Notes: generated by a model not told the origin, from the sequence alone. A stretch of 64,000 nt of DNA from Pseudomonas helleri (GCF_001043025.1 NZ_JYLD01000011.1:62001-126000), one strand, 5' to 3'; numbered from the stretch's first letter, positions 26,946-35,162 are shown. Program-made: numbers and translations.

Positions 26946-26982
26946 TCTGTAGGAGCGAGCTTGCCTCGCGATCTTTTGATCT
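26946..26982. repeat. Half REP element (right edge of copy 1)
   Basis: CTGTAGGAGCGAGCTTG followed by CCTCGCGATCTTTTGATCT, without the facing arm. The same half element ends copy 2 at 27633-27668. Confidence 0.85.
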
Positions 26983-27123
26983 TGAAAGGTGTACATATCC
27001 ATTCGATGCGCAACGGCGTTTTACGGGTTTCGCTCTTACAGCGAGGCACTTTTGTCAAACAGCCACAAAAGTACCCAAAAAGGCCTTGCCCCGGCGTACG
27101 GCCTCCCGAAGGGGCCTGTAGAT

Positions 27124-27183
27124 CAAGATCAAAAACCAGATCACAAGACAGATCAAAAGATCGCGAGACAAGCTCGCTCCTAC
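27124..27183. repeat. REP arm with GATCAAGATC repeats (left edge of copy 2)
   Basis: Several GATCA units lead into GATCGCGAGACAAGCTCG and CTCCTAC. It marks the start of duplicate copy 2. Confidence 0.75.
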
Positions 27184-27194
27184 CGGGGGAGGGG

Positions 27195-27464
27195 TTAAAC
27201 CGGCCTTAATCGCCAGCCCAGCACGTCGAGCACGTCGCAGCCATCGCGCAGCAATAACACTGCGGTGCTGGCCAGGTGTTTGAGATCAATGGTGTCGGCC
27301 TCGGCCAGTTCGCGGCTGGCAAAGGTTTCCATCAGTTGGGTGACCGCCAAAACACGGGCAGCCGCGTTGGCATGCAACACATCCAGTGGCGCATTGCGGT
27401 CGATCAATAAGGCGGGAATGGTGCAGTCAATAGCAGTCAGCGGGATATACGGGGAATGCGTCAT
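27195..27464 (-). CDS. Small hypothetical protein, duplicate copy 2
   Basis: An 89-residue near-identical twin of the protein at 26509-26778, opening MTHSPYIPLTAIDC. Both start codons lie in the same context and both copies keep roughly 200 bases of upstream DNA, so both should be expressed alike. Two residue differences are seen. Function unknown; a helical all-alpha fold is likely from the leucine/alanine pattern. Confidence 0.7.
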   Translation of the reverse strand: MTHSPYIPLTAIDCTIPALLIDRNAPLDVLHANAAARVLAVTQLMETFASRELAEADTIDLKHLASTAVLLLRDGCDVLDVLGWRLRPV

Positions 27465-27632
27465 AAGTTATGTCCAATGGCTAGACGCACTAACGTTATT
27501 CATCTTTTCATTCCAAGTCGCCAAACCTGGTCGCCATGAGGGCGAGCGCGGACTATAAGCGTCGGGGTACAACAGCGGCAAGCGCCAACGCTGTACGAAG
27601 CTGCCGATAAATCGGCAGGCAAACACAAAAAT

Positions 27633-27668
27633 CTGTAGGAGCGAGCTTGCCTCGCGATCTTTTGATCT
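27633..27668. repeat. Half REP element (right edge of copy 2)
   Basis: CTGTAGGAGCGAGCTTG then CCTCGCGATCTTTTGATCT, identical to 26946-26982; it ends the duplicated unit just before the hypothetical gene at 27696. Confidence 0.85.
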
Positions 27669-27695
27669 GCCTCTGGCCAGGCAAAAAAGTGAGGC

Positions 27696-28265
27696 TCAGT
27701 TCCAGCGCCATTCGCCCAGGTCAATCACCAGGCACGCGCTGCTGTTTGAACCGAACACGACGTCTATCTTGCGGTTGGGCTCATAGCGGTCAGTGCCGCA
27801 GCCACCAATCAAAATCGCACCACAACGCCCATCCCGTACATGCGGGTGTTCTTCCCACACCGGCACGCTGTCGAGCTGCAACTGACGGATGAGTTTGTAC
27901 AGGATAAAACTGCGCACACAGCGCCCGTTGATGCCTTCAAAACTCAATGACTTGCGCATAAACGTCAGTATCGAATCACGCTCTTTGTAGCAGCGTTCCA
28001 CGATCGCGCTGTAGTACTGCTCTCGCCCGCTGCTGTGGGGCACCGTGGGCAAGGAAATGACGGCCAGCAAATTAGTGCCTTCCGTGCTGAAGCCCACAAT
28101 GTGGCGGTCTTGCAATTGATCCAGCCAAAAAATCGCAAATGTGCCGTCCAGCGCAGGAAACTTCGGGAACAATCCCTCAAGATCCACCTTGGCTTTTTCT
28201 CGGGAATCACTCAAAACACAGGTTTTGATAGAGCCATTGGGAATAAGGGTTAACTCGATCGACAT
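27696..28265 (-). CDS. Hypothetical protein in flhA-flhB interval
   Basis: An ORF of 189 residues from the ATG at 28265, which follows GGAG; the open frame extends eight codons further. I do not recognise the family. No signal peptide or membrane helix is visible. It is mixed alpha/beta, with several cysteines (for example GRCGAILIGGCGTD) and an aromatic C-terminus, IDLGEWRWN. Its codon use is more AT-rich than the flagellar genes around it, suggesting separate origin. A perfect palindrome lies 76 bases upstream (28341-28358). It may be unrelated to motility. Confidence 0.65.
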   Translation of the reverse strand: MSIELTLIPNGSIKTCVLSDSREKAKVDLEGLFPKFPALDGTFAIFWLDQLQDRHIVGFSTEGTNLLAVISLPTVPHSSGREQYYSAIVERCYKERDSILTFMRKSLSFEGINGRCVRSFILYKLIRQLQLDSVPVWEEHPHVRDGRCGAILIGGCGTDRYEPNRKIDVVFGSNSSACLVIDLGEWRWN

Positions 28266-28340
28266 CGCGCATCTCCATTGCCTGCACACGAACCAAAAGC
28301 ACTCGACCTCTCAAGTTAAGCAGGTTTGCGCAAAGCCTCT

Positions 28341-28358
28341 ACTGTCAGAAATGACAGT
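28341..28358. promoter_or_regulatory. Perfect palindrome, possible operator
   Basis: ACTGTCA-GAAA-TGACAGT, seven-base arms with a four-base centre, lies between the flhB stop and the hypothetical gene. There is no U-tract after it on the minus strand, so an operator is more likely than a terminator. Confidence 0.5.
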
Positions 28359-28401
28359 CCGTCTTCAAATTTTCACCGCTTGTCAGCTCTTGGCTTCACA
28401 T

Positions 28402-29538
28402 TTAGTCATCGCGGCGTAAATCCGGCGGAATCGGCAGGTCTTTCAGCGGGTCAGGCCGCTTGCCTTTGCCCGCCTGGTGCTGGCGGATCTGGTAGACGTA
28501 CGCCAACACCTGCGCCACGGCCAGGTAGAGGCCCGCCGGGATCTCCTGTTCAAGTTCGGTGGAATGGTAAATCGAGCGCGCCAGCGCCGGGGACTCCAGC
28601 AGCAGGATGTTGTGCTTGGCGCCGATTTCTCGAATTTTCAGCGCCAAAAAGTCGCTGCCCTTGGCTAGCAACATCGGCGCCCCGCCCTTTTCGGGGTCGT
28701 ATTTGAGGGCCACGGCGTAGTGCGTCGGGTTGGTGATGATCACGTCGGCATCAGGGATGGCGCTCATCATGCGGCGCTGGGACATTTCGCGCTGCACCTG
28801 GCGAATACGCTGTTTAACTTCAGGCCGGCCTTCTTGGTCCTTGTGTTCGTCGCGCACTTCCTGCTTGGTCATCAGCAGTTTCTTATGGCTTTCCCACAAC
28901 TGCACCGGCACGTCGACGGCGGCAATCAAGATCAACCCGCAGGCCATCCACAACGCACTCCAGCCCACCACTTGCAGGCTGTGGATCACCGCCAGCTCCA
29001 GGGGCTCATGGGCGATGCGCAGCAGGTCGTCGATGTCGGATTTCAACACCAGCAAGGCGACGATCAAGATGATGAAAAACTTGGCCAGCGCCTTGAGCAG
29101 TTCCACCAGCGCCTTGGCCGAGAACATGCGTTTAAGCCCCGCCAGCGGGTTCATGCGGCTGAATTTGGGTGCCAGGCTGCCCGCAGCAAATAGCCAGCCA
29201 CCGAGGGCGATGGGGCCGACGATGGCGGCGATCAATAAGGTGATCAGCACCGGCTGCAAGGCGATCAGGGCGATTTTGCCCGAGTGCAGCAAAAAGGCGG
29301 CCATGGAGTCGGTGTTGTACAAGGTCTCGCGGCTGATGCTGAAGTTGTAGCGCATCACTTCCATCAGGTCTTCGGCCAGCGCCCCGCCAAAAATCAGCAG
29401 CCCGGCCGACCCCGCGAGCATGATCGCCAAGGTATTGAGTTCTTTAGAGCGCGCGATTTCGCCCTTTTCCCTGGAGTCTTTTTTTCGTTTCTCCGTGGGG
29501 TCTTCTGTTTTATCGGCGCCGCTCTCGCTCTCTGCCAT
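28402..29538 (-). CDS. flhB: Flagellar export switch protein FlhB
   Basis: A 378-residue protein. The N-terminal cytoplasmic part is rich in charged residues (TEDPTEKRKKDSREKG), and four transmembrane helices lie in about 35-210. The cytoplasmic autocleavage motif NPTH is at 270-273, followed by YAVALKYDPEKGGAP. Cleavage there, with FliK, switches export from hook to filament. It starts two bases after fliR and ends the fliLMNOPQR-flhB operon. A second FlhB-C-like protein is encoded at 7119-7436. Confidence 0.97.
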   Translation of the reverse strand: MAESESGADKTEDPTEKRKKDSREKGEIARSKELNTLAIMLAGSAGLLIFGGALAEDLMEVMRYNFSISRETLYNTDSMAAFLLHSGKIALIALQPVLITLLIAAIVGPIALGGWLFAAGSLAPKFSRMNPLAGLKRMFSAKALVELLKALAKFFIILIVALLVLKSDIDDLLRIAHEPLELAVIHSLQVVGWSALWMACGLILIAAVDVPVQLWESHKKLLMTKQEVRDEHKDQEGRPEVKQRIRQVQREMSQRRMMSAIPDADVIITNPTHYAVALKYDPEKGGAPMLLAKGSDFLALKIREIGAKHNILLLESPALARSIYHSTELEQEIPAGLYLAVAQVLAYVYQIRQHQAGKGKRPDPLKDLPIPPDLRRDD

Positions 29539-29540
29539 GG

Positions 29541-30323
29541 CTATTTCGCCTGTGCCAGTTCACGTAAAAACTGCAAAGCCTCAGAGGCCAGCGGCTGATA
29601 CTGATTGAGAATGTCGGCCATGCTGATCCACAGAATGACCATGCCCAGCACCAGGGTCAGAGGAAAACCGATGGCGAAGATGTTGAGTTGCGGGGCCGCA
29701 CGGGTCATGACGCCAAACGCGATGTTGACCACCAACAAAGCAGTGATCGCCGGCAGCACCAGCAACAGGGCCGCGCCCAGGACCCAGCCCAGTTTGTTGG
29801 CGATTTCCCAGTAATGATTAGTCATCAGCCCGCCGCCAACCGGCAACGTGGTGAAGCTCTCGGTGAGCACTTCAAACACCACCAAGTGACCGTTCATGGA
29901 CAAAAACAGCAGGCTCACCAGCATGGTGAAAAACTGCCCGATCACCGCCACGTTGACCCCGTTGGCCGGGTCGACCATGGAGGCGAAGCCCATGCCCATC
30001 TGCACCGCGACGATTTGCCCGGCCACCACAAACGCCTGAAAAAACAGCTGCAACGAGAAGCCGAGCAAGGCACCGATAATAATTTGCTCGGCAATCAGCA
30101 TCAGGCCACTGAGGTCCAGCGGGTTGACGGTGGGCAGCGGCGGCAAGCTGGGCATGATCGCCAGGGTGATTGCCAAGGCAAGAAACAGCTTGATGCGCTT
30201 GGGCACCAGCGTGGTACCGATGATCGGCATGGTGGCCAGCACCGCGCCCACCCGAAACAGCGGCAGCATAAAGCTGGCGACCCAGGTACTGATCTGCGCG
30301 TCCGTCAGGGCCAGCAGCGACAT
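29541..30323 (-). CDS. fliR: Flagellar export protein FliR
   Basis: A 260-residue membrane protein with about six hydrophobic segments, including the conserved FRVGAVLATMPIIGTTLVPKR and GMGFASMVDPANG loops. It is part of the FliPQR export gate. The fliQ stop abuts its ATG. Length and hydropathy are normal for the family. Confidence 0.96.
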   Translation of the reverse strand: MSLLALTDAQISTWVASFMLPLFRVGAVLATMPIIGTTLVPKRIKLFLALAITLAIMPSLPPLPTVNPLDLSGLMLIAEQIIIGALLGFSLQLFFQAFVVAGQIVAVQMGMGFASMVDPANGVNVAVIGQFFTMLVSLLFLSMNGHLVVFEVLTESFTTLPVGGGLMTNHYWEIANKLGWVLGAALLLVLPAITALLVVNIAFGVMTRAAPQLNIFAIGFPLTLVLGMVILWISMADILNQYQPLASEALQFLRELAQAK

Positions 30324-30593
30324 TTAGCCGATCAACTGCGGAATACTGCCGTACAACTGCAGGATGTATTCCATAAAGGTTTGCACCAACCATGGCCCGG
30401 CCACGATCAGGGTGACCAGCATCACCAGCAAACGCGGCAAGAAGCTCAAGGTCTGTTCGTTGATTTGCGTCGCCGCCTGGAACATCGCCACCAGCAAACC
30501 CACCAGCAAACTGGGGATCACCAGCACCGCGACCATCATCGTGGTCAGCCACAACGCATTGCGAAACAGGTCGACTGCGACTTCTGGGGTCAT
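30324..30593 (-). CDS. fliQ: Flagellar export protein FliQ
   Basis: An 89-residue protein with two long hydrophobic hairpin helices (about 14-40 and 52-76), opening MTPEVAVDLFRNALWLTTMM. The polar turn FQAATQINEQTLSFLPR is the conserved FliQ centre. It assembles around FliP in the export gate. It lies four bases downstream of fliP and abuts fliR. Confidence 0.96.
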   Translation of the reverse strand: MTPEVAVDLFRNALWLTTMMVAVLVIPSLLVGLLVAMFQAATQINEQTLSFLPRLLVMLVTLIVAGPWLVQTFMEYILQLYGSIPQLIG

Positions 30594-30597
30594 GGGC

Positions 30598-31341
30598 TCA
30601 GACTCCGCCGAAACTGCTGGCCAGGGTGCCGATAATCAGCGCCCAACCGTCCACCAGCACGAACAGCATGATTTTGAACGGCAACGAAATGATCAACGGC
30701 GAGAGCATCATCATGCCCATGGCCATCAGCACACTGGCCACCATCAGGTCGATAATCAGGAACGGAATGAAGATCATAAAGCCGATCTGGAACGCAGTTT
30801 TAAGCTCAGAAGTGACGAAGGCCGGGACCAGAATGGTCAGCGGCGCCGCGTCGGGCGTCGGGATGTCGGTACGCTTGGACAAGCGCATAAACAGCTCAAG
30901 GTCGCTGGTGCGGGTCTGCGCCAGCATAAAGTCCTTGATCGGGCCTTCTGCCTTGAGGATCGCGTCCTGGGCCGTGAGTTTTTCCGCCAGGTACGGCTGC
31001 AGGGCGTCGCGGTTCACCTTGTCAAACACCGGCGCCATGATGAACAGGGTCAAAAACAGCGCCATGCCGGTGAGGATCTGGTTGGACGGGGTTTGTTGCA
31101 GCCCCAACGCCTGACGCAGAATCGAAAACACGATGATGATCCGCGTAAAACTGGTCATCAGCATCACGAACGCCGGGATAAAACTCAGGGCGGTCATGAT
31201 CAGCAAGATTTGCAGGCTGACCGAATACTCCTGCTGCCCGTTGGCGCCGGTGCCCAGGGTGATTGCCGGGATCGACAACGGGTCGGCCGCCAAGGCGACC
31301 GGCGCGAGCAAGGCCAACAACAGTGCGACAGCTAAACGCAT
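30598..31341 (-). CDS. fliP: Flagellar export protein FliP
   Basis: A 247-residue protein with a cleavable signal peptide (MRLAVALLLALLAPVALA) and four membrane segments. Conserved blocks are MLMTSFTRIIIVFSILRQAL, PSNQILTGMALFLTLFIMAP and a late PFLIIDLMVASVLMAMGMMM. It is the core subunit of the flagellar export gate. The ATG shares a base with the fliO stop (TAATG). Confidence 0.97.
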   Translation of the reverse strand: MRLAVALLLALLAPVALAADPLSIPAITLGTGANGQQEYSVSLQILLIMTALSFIPAFVMLMTSFTRIIIVFSILRQALGLQQTPSNQILTGMALFLTLFIMAPVFDKVNRDALQPYLAEKLTAQDAILKAEGPIKDFMLAQTRTSDLELFMRLSKRTDIPTPDAAPLTILVPAFVTSELKTAFQIGFMIFIPFLIIDLMVASVLMAMGMMMLSPLIISLPFKIMLFVLVDGWALIIGTLASSFGGV

Positions 31342-31781
31342 TACGGCTTGTCCTTTTGCTGGCCGAGGATTTCCATCAGCCGCTTGGCAAATTCAGGCGT
31401 GGCCGGTTGCGTGGTGTCCGGCGCTGCAACCGGCTCTTTGAGCACATGCAGCGGGGTGATGCGGCCCGGCGTCAGGCCGAGCAGGATTTGCTCGTTGCCC
31501 ACTTGCACCAGCACCAGCCGGTCACGGGTGCCCAGGGCCCGCGAGCTGATCAGTTCGATGACTTGCCCCTGGCGCGCGCCTCCTTGCTGAACCCGGCGCA
31601 GCACCCAGGCCAGGGCAAAGATCAGCCCCAGCACCAGCAGCAAACCCAGCACCAGTTGCGTCAACTGGCCGCCCAGGCTGCTGGCGGCCACGGGCGCAAC
31701 GGCGCTCGCGGTGCTGGCCACCGGCTCTGCTGCCAGGGCGCTCAAGGGTAGCGCCAGTAAACCGCCGAGAAGCCGCTTCAC
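31341..31781 (-). CDS. fliO: Flagellar export gate assembly protein FliO
   Basis: A 146-residue protein starting at GTG. A signal-like N-terminus (MKRLLGGLLALPLSALAAEP) precedes one transmembrane helix (about 42-62) and a cytoplasmic domain with LVLVQVGNEQILLGLTPGRI, the conserved FliO segment. FliO chaperones FliP assembly. It abuts fliN upstream and overlaps fliP by one base. Confidence 0.93.
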   Translation of the reverse strand: MKRLLGGLLALPLSALAAEPVASTASAVAPVAASSLGGQLTQLVLGLLLVLGLIFALAWVLRRVQQGGARQGQVIELISSRALGTRDRLVLVQVGNEQILLGLTPGRITPLHVLKEPVAAPDTTQPATPEFAKRLMEILGQQKDKP

Positions 31782-32246
31782 TTAGCGCAACTTCTTGATG
31801 CGTTCGCTTGGGCTGATCACGTCGGTCAGACGGATGCCAAACTTTTCGTTGACCACCACCACTTCGCCATGGGCAATCAGGGTGCCGTTAACCAGCACGT
31901 CCAGCGGCTCACCGGCCAGGCGATCGAGTTCGATGACCGAGCCCTGGTTGAGTTGCAGCAGGTTACGAATGTTGATGTCGGTGCTGCCCACTTCCATGGA
32001 AATCGACACCGGAATATCCAGAATCACATCCAGGTTGGGACCGTCCAGCGACACCGGGTCGTTGTTGCGCGGCACGCTGCCGAACTCTTCCATAGGCAAG
32101 CGGTTGGACGCCGGTTTTTGCGCGGCGTCAGCGGCCAGCAGCGCGTCGATATCGGCCTGGCCAACATCGCCGGTTTCTTCCAGCGCGGCGGCCCATTCAT
32201 CGGCCAGCGCCTGGTCGGCGGCGCTTGTATCGTTTTCGTTAGCCAT
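31782..32246 (-). CDS. fliN: Flagellar motor switch protein FliN with CheY-docking-like N-terminus
   Basis: A 154-residue protein. The C-terminal SpoA domain (about 75-152) contains LDVILDIPVSISMEVGSTDI and GEVVVVNEKFGIRLTDVIS. The acidic N-terminal tail (1-55) includes GQADIDALLAADA, which matches the CheY-binding peptide at the start of FliM. FliN forms the lower C-ring with FliM. It lies 37 bases downstream of fliM. Confidence 0.96.
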   Translation of the reverse strand: MANENDTSAADQALADEWAAALEETGDVGQADIDALLAADAAQKPASNRLPMEEFGSVPRNNDPVSLDGPNLDVILDIPVSISMEVGSTDINIRNLLQLNQGSVIELDRLAGEPLDVLVNGTLIAHGEVVVVNEKFGIRLTDVISPSERIKKLR

Positions 32247-32283
32247 CAGGTGTCCTCACTGAGCAATTGGGGGGGTTCGGTGT

Positions 32284-33252
32284 TTAACGCCGAACGATGG
32301 GTTCAAGCACTTGCAAGGCCAGATTGCCTTTGTGCGAACCCAGTTTGACCTTGAACGTGGGCACGCCATTGGCGCGCATCACCAGTTCGTCCTGCAATTC
32401 GATCGGGATCACGTCCCCCGGCGCCATGTGCAAAATGTCGCGCAGGCGCAGTTGGCGGCGGGCCACAGTGGCGCTCAGCGGTACGCTGACGTCCAGCACG
32501 TCTTCGCGCAGGGCTTTGCTCCAGCGTTCGTCCTGGTCGTCGAGGTCTGACTGAAAGCCGGCATCGAGCATTTCGCGCACCGGCTCGATCATCGAGTACG
32601 GCATGGTCACGTGCAGGTCGCCGCCACCGCCATCGAGTTCGATGTGGAAGGTCGACACCACAATCGCTTCGCTGGGGCCGACGATGTTGGCCATGGCCGG
32701 GTTCACTTCCGAGTTGATGTACTCGAAATTGACTTCCATGATCGCCTGCCAGGCTTCTTTCAAATCGACGAAGGCCTGCTCCAGCACCATGCGCACGACG
32801 CGCAATTCGGTGGGGGTGAATTCGCGGCCTTCGATTTTGGCGTGACGGCCGTCGCCACCAAAAAAGTTGTCCACCAGCTTGAACACCAGCTTGGCGTCGA
32901 GGATGAACAGCGCGGTGCCGCGCAACGGCTTGATCTTGACCAGGTTGAGGCTGGTGGGCACGTACAGCGAGTGCACGTATTCACCGAACTTCATCACCTG
33001 CACGCCGCCCACCGCCACATCTGCCGAGCGGCGCAGCATGTTGAACATGCTGATGCGGGTATAGCGGGCGAAACGCTCGTTGATCATTTCCAGGGTCGGC
33101 ATGCGGCCCCGGACAATCCGGTCCTGACTGGTCAGGTCGTAACTTTTGACGCTGCCGGGTTCGGCAGCCGCCTCGGCCTGTACCAGACCGTCATCGACGC
33201 CATGCAGCAGCGCGTCGATCTCATCCTGGGACAGCAGGTCTTGCACGGCCAT
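32284..33252 (-). CDS. fliM: Flagellar motor switch protein FliM
   Basis: A 322-residue protein. The N-terminal CheY-P-binding peptide is LLSQDEIDALLHGV (residues 6-19). The middle CheC-like domain contains PLRGTALFILDAKLVFKLVD and the C-terminal SpoA domain binds FliN. CheY-P docking here reverses or pauses the motor. It lies eight bases downstream of fliL in the fliL operon. Confidence 0.97.
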   Translation of the reverse strand: MAVQDLLSQDEIDALLHGVDDGLVQAEAAAEPGSVKSYDLTSQDRIVRGRMPTLEMINERFARYTRISMFNMLRRSADVAVGGVQVMKFGEYVHSLYVPTSLNLVKIKPLRGTALFILDAKLVFKLVDNFFGGDGRHAKIEGREFTPTELRVVRMVLEQAFVDLKEAWQAIMEVNFEYINSEVNPAMANIVGPSEAIVVSTFHIELDGGGGDLHVTMPYSMIEPVREMLDAGFQSDLDDQDERWSKALREDVLDVSVPLSATVARRQLRLRDILHMAPGDVIPIELQDELVMRANGVPTFKVKLGSHKGNLALQVLEPIVRR

Positions 33253-33260
33253 GTCGTGTC

Positions 33261-33752
33261 CTACTGCAATACAAAGTTAGTAAAGAGGGCCTGATCAATA
33301 ACCACTTTGCCGAGTTCTTTTTGCGCCACTTCCTGCACGCTCGCAGTGGCTTTCTGACGCAACATTTCCTGCCCCACCGGAGTGGCGAGGCTGTCAAAGG
33401 TCTGTCCGGAGAACAGCATGACCAGGTTGTTGCGGATCACCGGCATATGCACCTTGAGCGCATTGAGGTCATTTTGATCCCGCGCCTGCAAGGTGATGCT
33501 CACTTGCAGATAGCGCTGGCGGCCGTTGTCATTGAGGTTGACCACAAAAGCGGGTGGCAGCGGCTCGTAGATGGCCGGGCGCTTGATGTTGGCGTCCACC
33601 ACAGGCGGCGCGGCGCTTTTCTCGCCGCTCATGAAAAACCAGGTAGCCCCCACCGACAGGCCGATGGCCAGCAACAGCGCCACGACCACCAGAATAATCA
33701 GCTTGAGTTTGCCTTTATCGGCGGGGTCTTTCGGTGCGTCGGTCGTCGCCAT
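33261..33752 (-). CDS. fliL: Flagellar basal-body-associated protein FliL
   Basis: A 163-residue protein with a basic N-terminus, one transmembrane helix (about 18-40: LIILVVVALLLAIGLSVGA) and a periplasmic domain with RYLQVSITLQARDQNDLNAL, the stomatin-like FliL core. It surrounds stators at the motor. It is the first gene of fliLMNOPQR-flhB and is preceded by a strong sigma-54 promoter. Confidence 0.95.
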   Translation of the reverse strand: MATTDAPKDPADKGKLKLIILVVVALLLAIGLSVGATWFFMSGEKSAAPPVVDANIKRPAIYEPLPPAFVVNLNDNGRQRYLQVSITLQARDQNDLNALKVHMPVIRNNLVMLFSGQTFDSLATPVGQEMLRQKATASVQEVAQKELGKVVIDQALFTNFVLQ

Positions 33753-33800
33753 GCCAATAATCCGTCACTTTTGGGTTTTCACAGGTGCATGACTAGGCAG

Positions 33801-33816
33801 AGCAAGTGTTATGCCA
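33801..33816 (-). promoter_or_regulatory. Sigma-54 promoter for the fliL operon
   Basis: TGGCATAACACTTGCT on the minus strand matches TGGCAC-N5-TTGCW at 10 of the 11 fixed positions, with GG-N10-GC. It lies about 50 bases upstream of the fliL ATG. Confidence 0.85.
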
Positions 33817-33823
33817 GAACTGG

Positions 33824-33887
33824 AGGAGCTGCCGCAGGCTGCGATCTTTTAAAAGATCAAAAGATCGCGAGGCAAGCTCGCTCCTAC
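33824..33887. repeat. REP palindrome between fliK and fliL
   Basis: AGGAGCTGCCGCAGGCTGC variant arm, then GATCTTTTAAAAGATC, then GATCGCGAGGCAAGCTCG ending CTCCTAC. It follows the fliK stop and lies just upstream of the fliL promoter. Confidence 0.85.
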
Positions 33888-33902
33888 AAGGCCACTTGGG
33901 GT

Positions 33903-35162
33903 TCAGGCGTAGTAGTCCACGGCGCTGGTGCCCAGCACGATGCTGGGGGCGACGGGTTCGGCGGCGGCTAACGGCGTGTCGTCGTCAAGGCGCGCGCCAC
34001 TGGCCCGGGAGCGCTGCTGGCCTTGTTGCTCCTGACCTTGGCCCTGCCAATTGCGCGACTGGTCCGACACATTGACGTCGACCTGGCCCATGCCCTGCTG
34101 GGCGAGCATGTCGCGCAGGCGGTGCATCTGGCTGTCCAGCGCTTCTCGCACGGCCGCATGGCCGCTGACAAAGTTGACTTGCGTGGACTGGTCCGCCGCG
34201 ACGTTGACGCGAATATCCAGGCGCCCAAGCTCCGCCGGCTGCAATTGGATGTCGGCGGATTTGAGGTTGGCGCTGGACAGGTACATCACTCGGTTGACGA
34301 TTTCTTCTGACCAGCCGCTCTGGTGCATGGCCAGCGGCTGGTTGACCGGCAGCGCATTCGCGGTTTTCGGCACGGCCGCCTGAGTCAGCGCAGCCAGACG
34401 GTTGGCAAAGTCATCGACGCGGGTGTCGCTGGAAGCGCTTTTGAGGTCTTTAAGGCCGTCATCCACCAGCCCCTTGAAGGCTTTTTCACCGCCCTCACCC
34501 GTACTGGAGGCGTCGGCTTTGGGCTCAAGCATCTGCGCAATCGCGTTCGGCTGGCCCTGGCTCGCATTGGCCGGGGTGTCGGGTTGAGCATTTTTCGCCG
34601 GTGACTGGCTGCTGGCGGACACATGGCCGCCCTGCTCCATGGCCAGGCGCACAGCGGGCATGTCATCCAGCGGGTCGGCTTGTGGGTCAAAGGTGTCATC
34701 CACCACAGGCGGTGGCGGCGCTTGCACGGCCATGTTCGCGGCGGCCAGTTGCGCAGCTTGCTCATCAGGCTGTGCCGGGGCAACAGGCGCAGGGGTTTGC
34801 GCTACCGCCGGTGGCGTTTGCACAGCAGGGGGTGTGGTATCGGCAGTCGGCAGGCCGTCGTCAGGTTTGACCGGCGTGTCATCTTGATCGGTGCTTTGAG
34901 ACTTGCCAGCAGGCAAGGGTTTGCCGCTATCGGCAACAGCAGGCGATGGGTTTGCAGTGCTGTTATTGCTCGCATCGCGTGTTATGGCAGGCTTGCTGCT
35001 GGTGACACCCGAGGTGGCGTCAGACGCTTTGGCATAGACCCTGGAAAACGGCTCGCCCCCTGTTTTTACGGGCTCGACGTCAGGCTGTGCAGCTTTGCCC
35101 GTTGCGGCTTTGGACGCAGCGACGGCAGGTGTCTGAAGGAACGGGTTGGCGGCGAGTGGCAT
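33903..35162 (-). CDS. fliK: Flagellar hook-length control protein FliK
   Basis: A 419-residue protein. A long Pro/Ala/Asp/Gln-rich N-terminal ruler region (1-270) precedes the C-terminal Flg_hook domain (about 285-375: LQPAELGRLDIRVNVAADQS, then VREALDSQMHRLRDMLAQQG). The tail is Gln-rich. The ATG at 35162 follows GGAGA; the TTG two codons earlier is unlikely. FliK measures hook length and triggers the FlhB switch. It has its own sigma-54 promoter and follows hptB. Confidence 0.93.
   Translation of the reverse strand: MPLAANPFLQTPAVAASKAATGKAAQPDVEPVKTGGEPFSRVYAKASDATSGVTSSKPAITRDASNNSTANPSPAVADSGKPLPAGKSQSTDQDDTPVKPDDGLPTADTTPPAVQTPPAVAQTPAPVAPAQPDEQAAQLAAANMAVQAPPPPVVDDTFDPQADPLDDMPAVRLAMEQGGHVSASSQSPAKNAQPDTPANASQGQPNAIAQMLEPKADASSTGEGGEKAFKGLVDDGLKDLKSASSDTRVDDFANRLAALTQAAVPKTANALPVNQPLAMHQSGWSEEIVNRVMYLSSANLKSADIQLQPAELGRLDIRVNVAADQSTQVNFVSGHAAVREALDSQMHRLRDMLAQQGMGQVDVNVSDQSRNWQGQGQEQQGQQRSRASGARLDDDTPLAAAEPVAPSIVLGTSAVDYYA

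Larger units (their letters stand above)
26466..26982. repeat. Duplicated segment, copy 1 (517 bases)
   Basis: This block recurs nearly identically at 27151-27668. Both copies begin with GATCAAAAGATCGCG of a REP right arm and end with the REP left arm running to CTTTTGATCT. Each carries one copy of the 89-codon gene and its upstream region. The offset is 685-686 bases with a few substitutions and a one-base indel in the REP. Confidence 0.92.
26779..27194. other. 416-base intergenic stretch between the duplicate genes
   Basis: It holds the upstream region of copy 1 (26779-26982), a half REP (26946-26982), a unique spacer (26983-27123) containing GGGTTTCGCTCTTACAGCG and other sequence typical of dispersed Pseudomonas intergenic repeats, and a REP arm at 27124-27183. 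No convincing gene: the short frames here run through repeats. Confidence 0.7.
27151..27668. repeat. Duplicated segment, copy 2 (518 bases)
   Basis: The second copy of the 26466-26982 block, with the same REP-derived ends. Gene, upstream region and a GATAAATCGGCAGGC inverted stretch are all preserved. Confidence 0.92.

Noticed and set aside
26961..27209. Short plus-strand frames between the duplicate genes
   Set aside because: They are built from REP and other intergenic repeat sequence and show no coding pattern.
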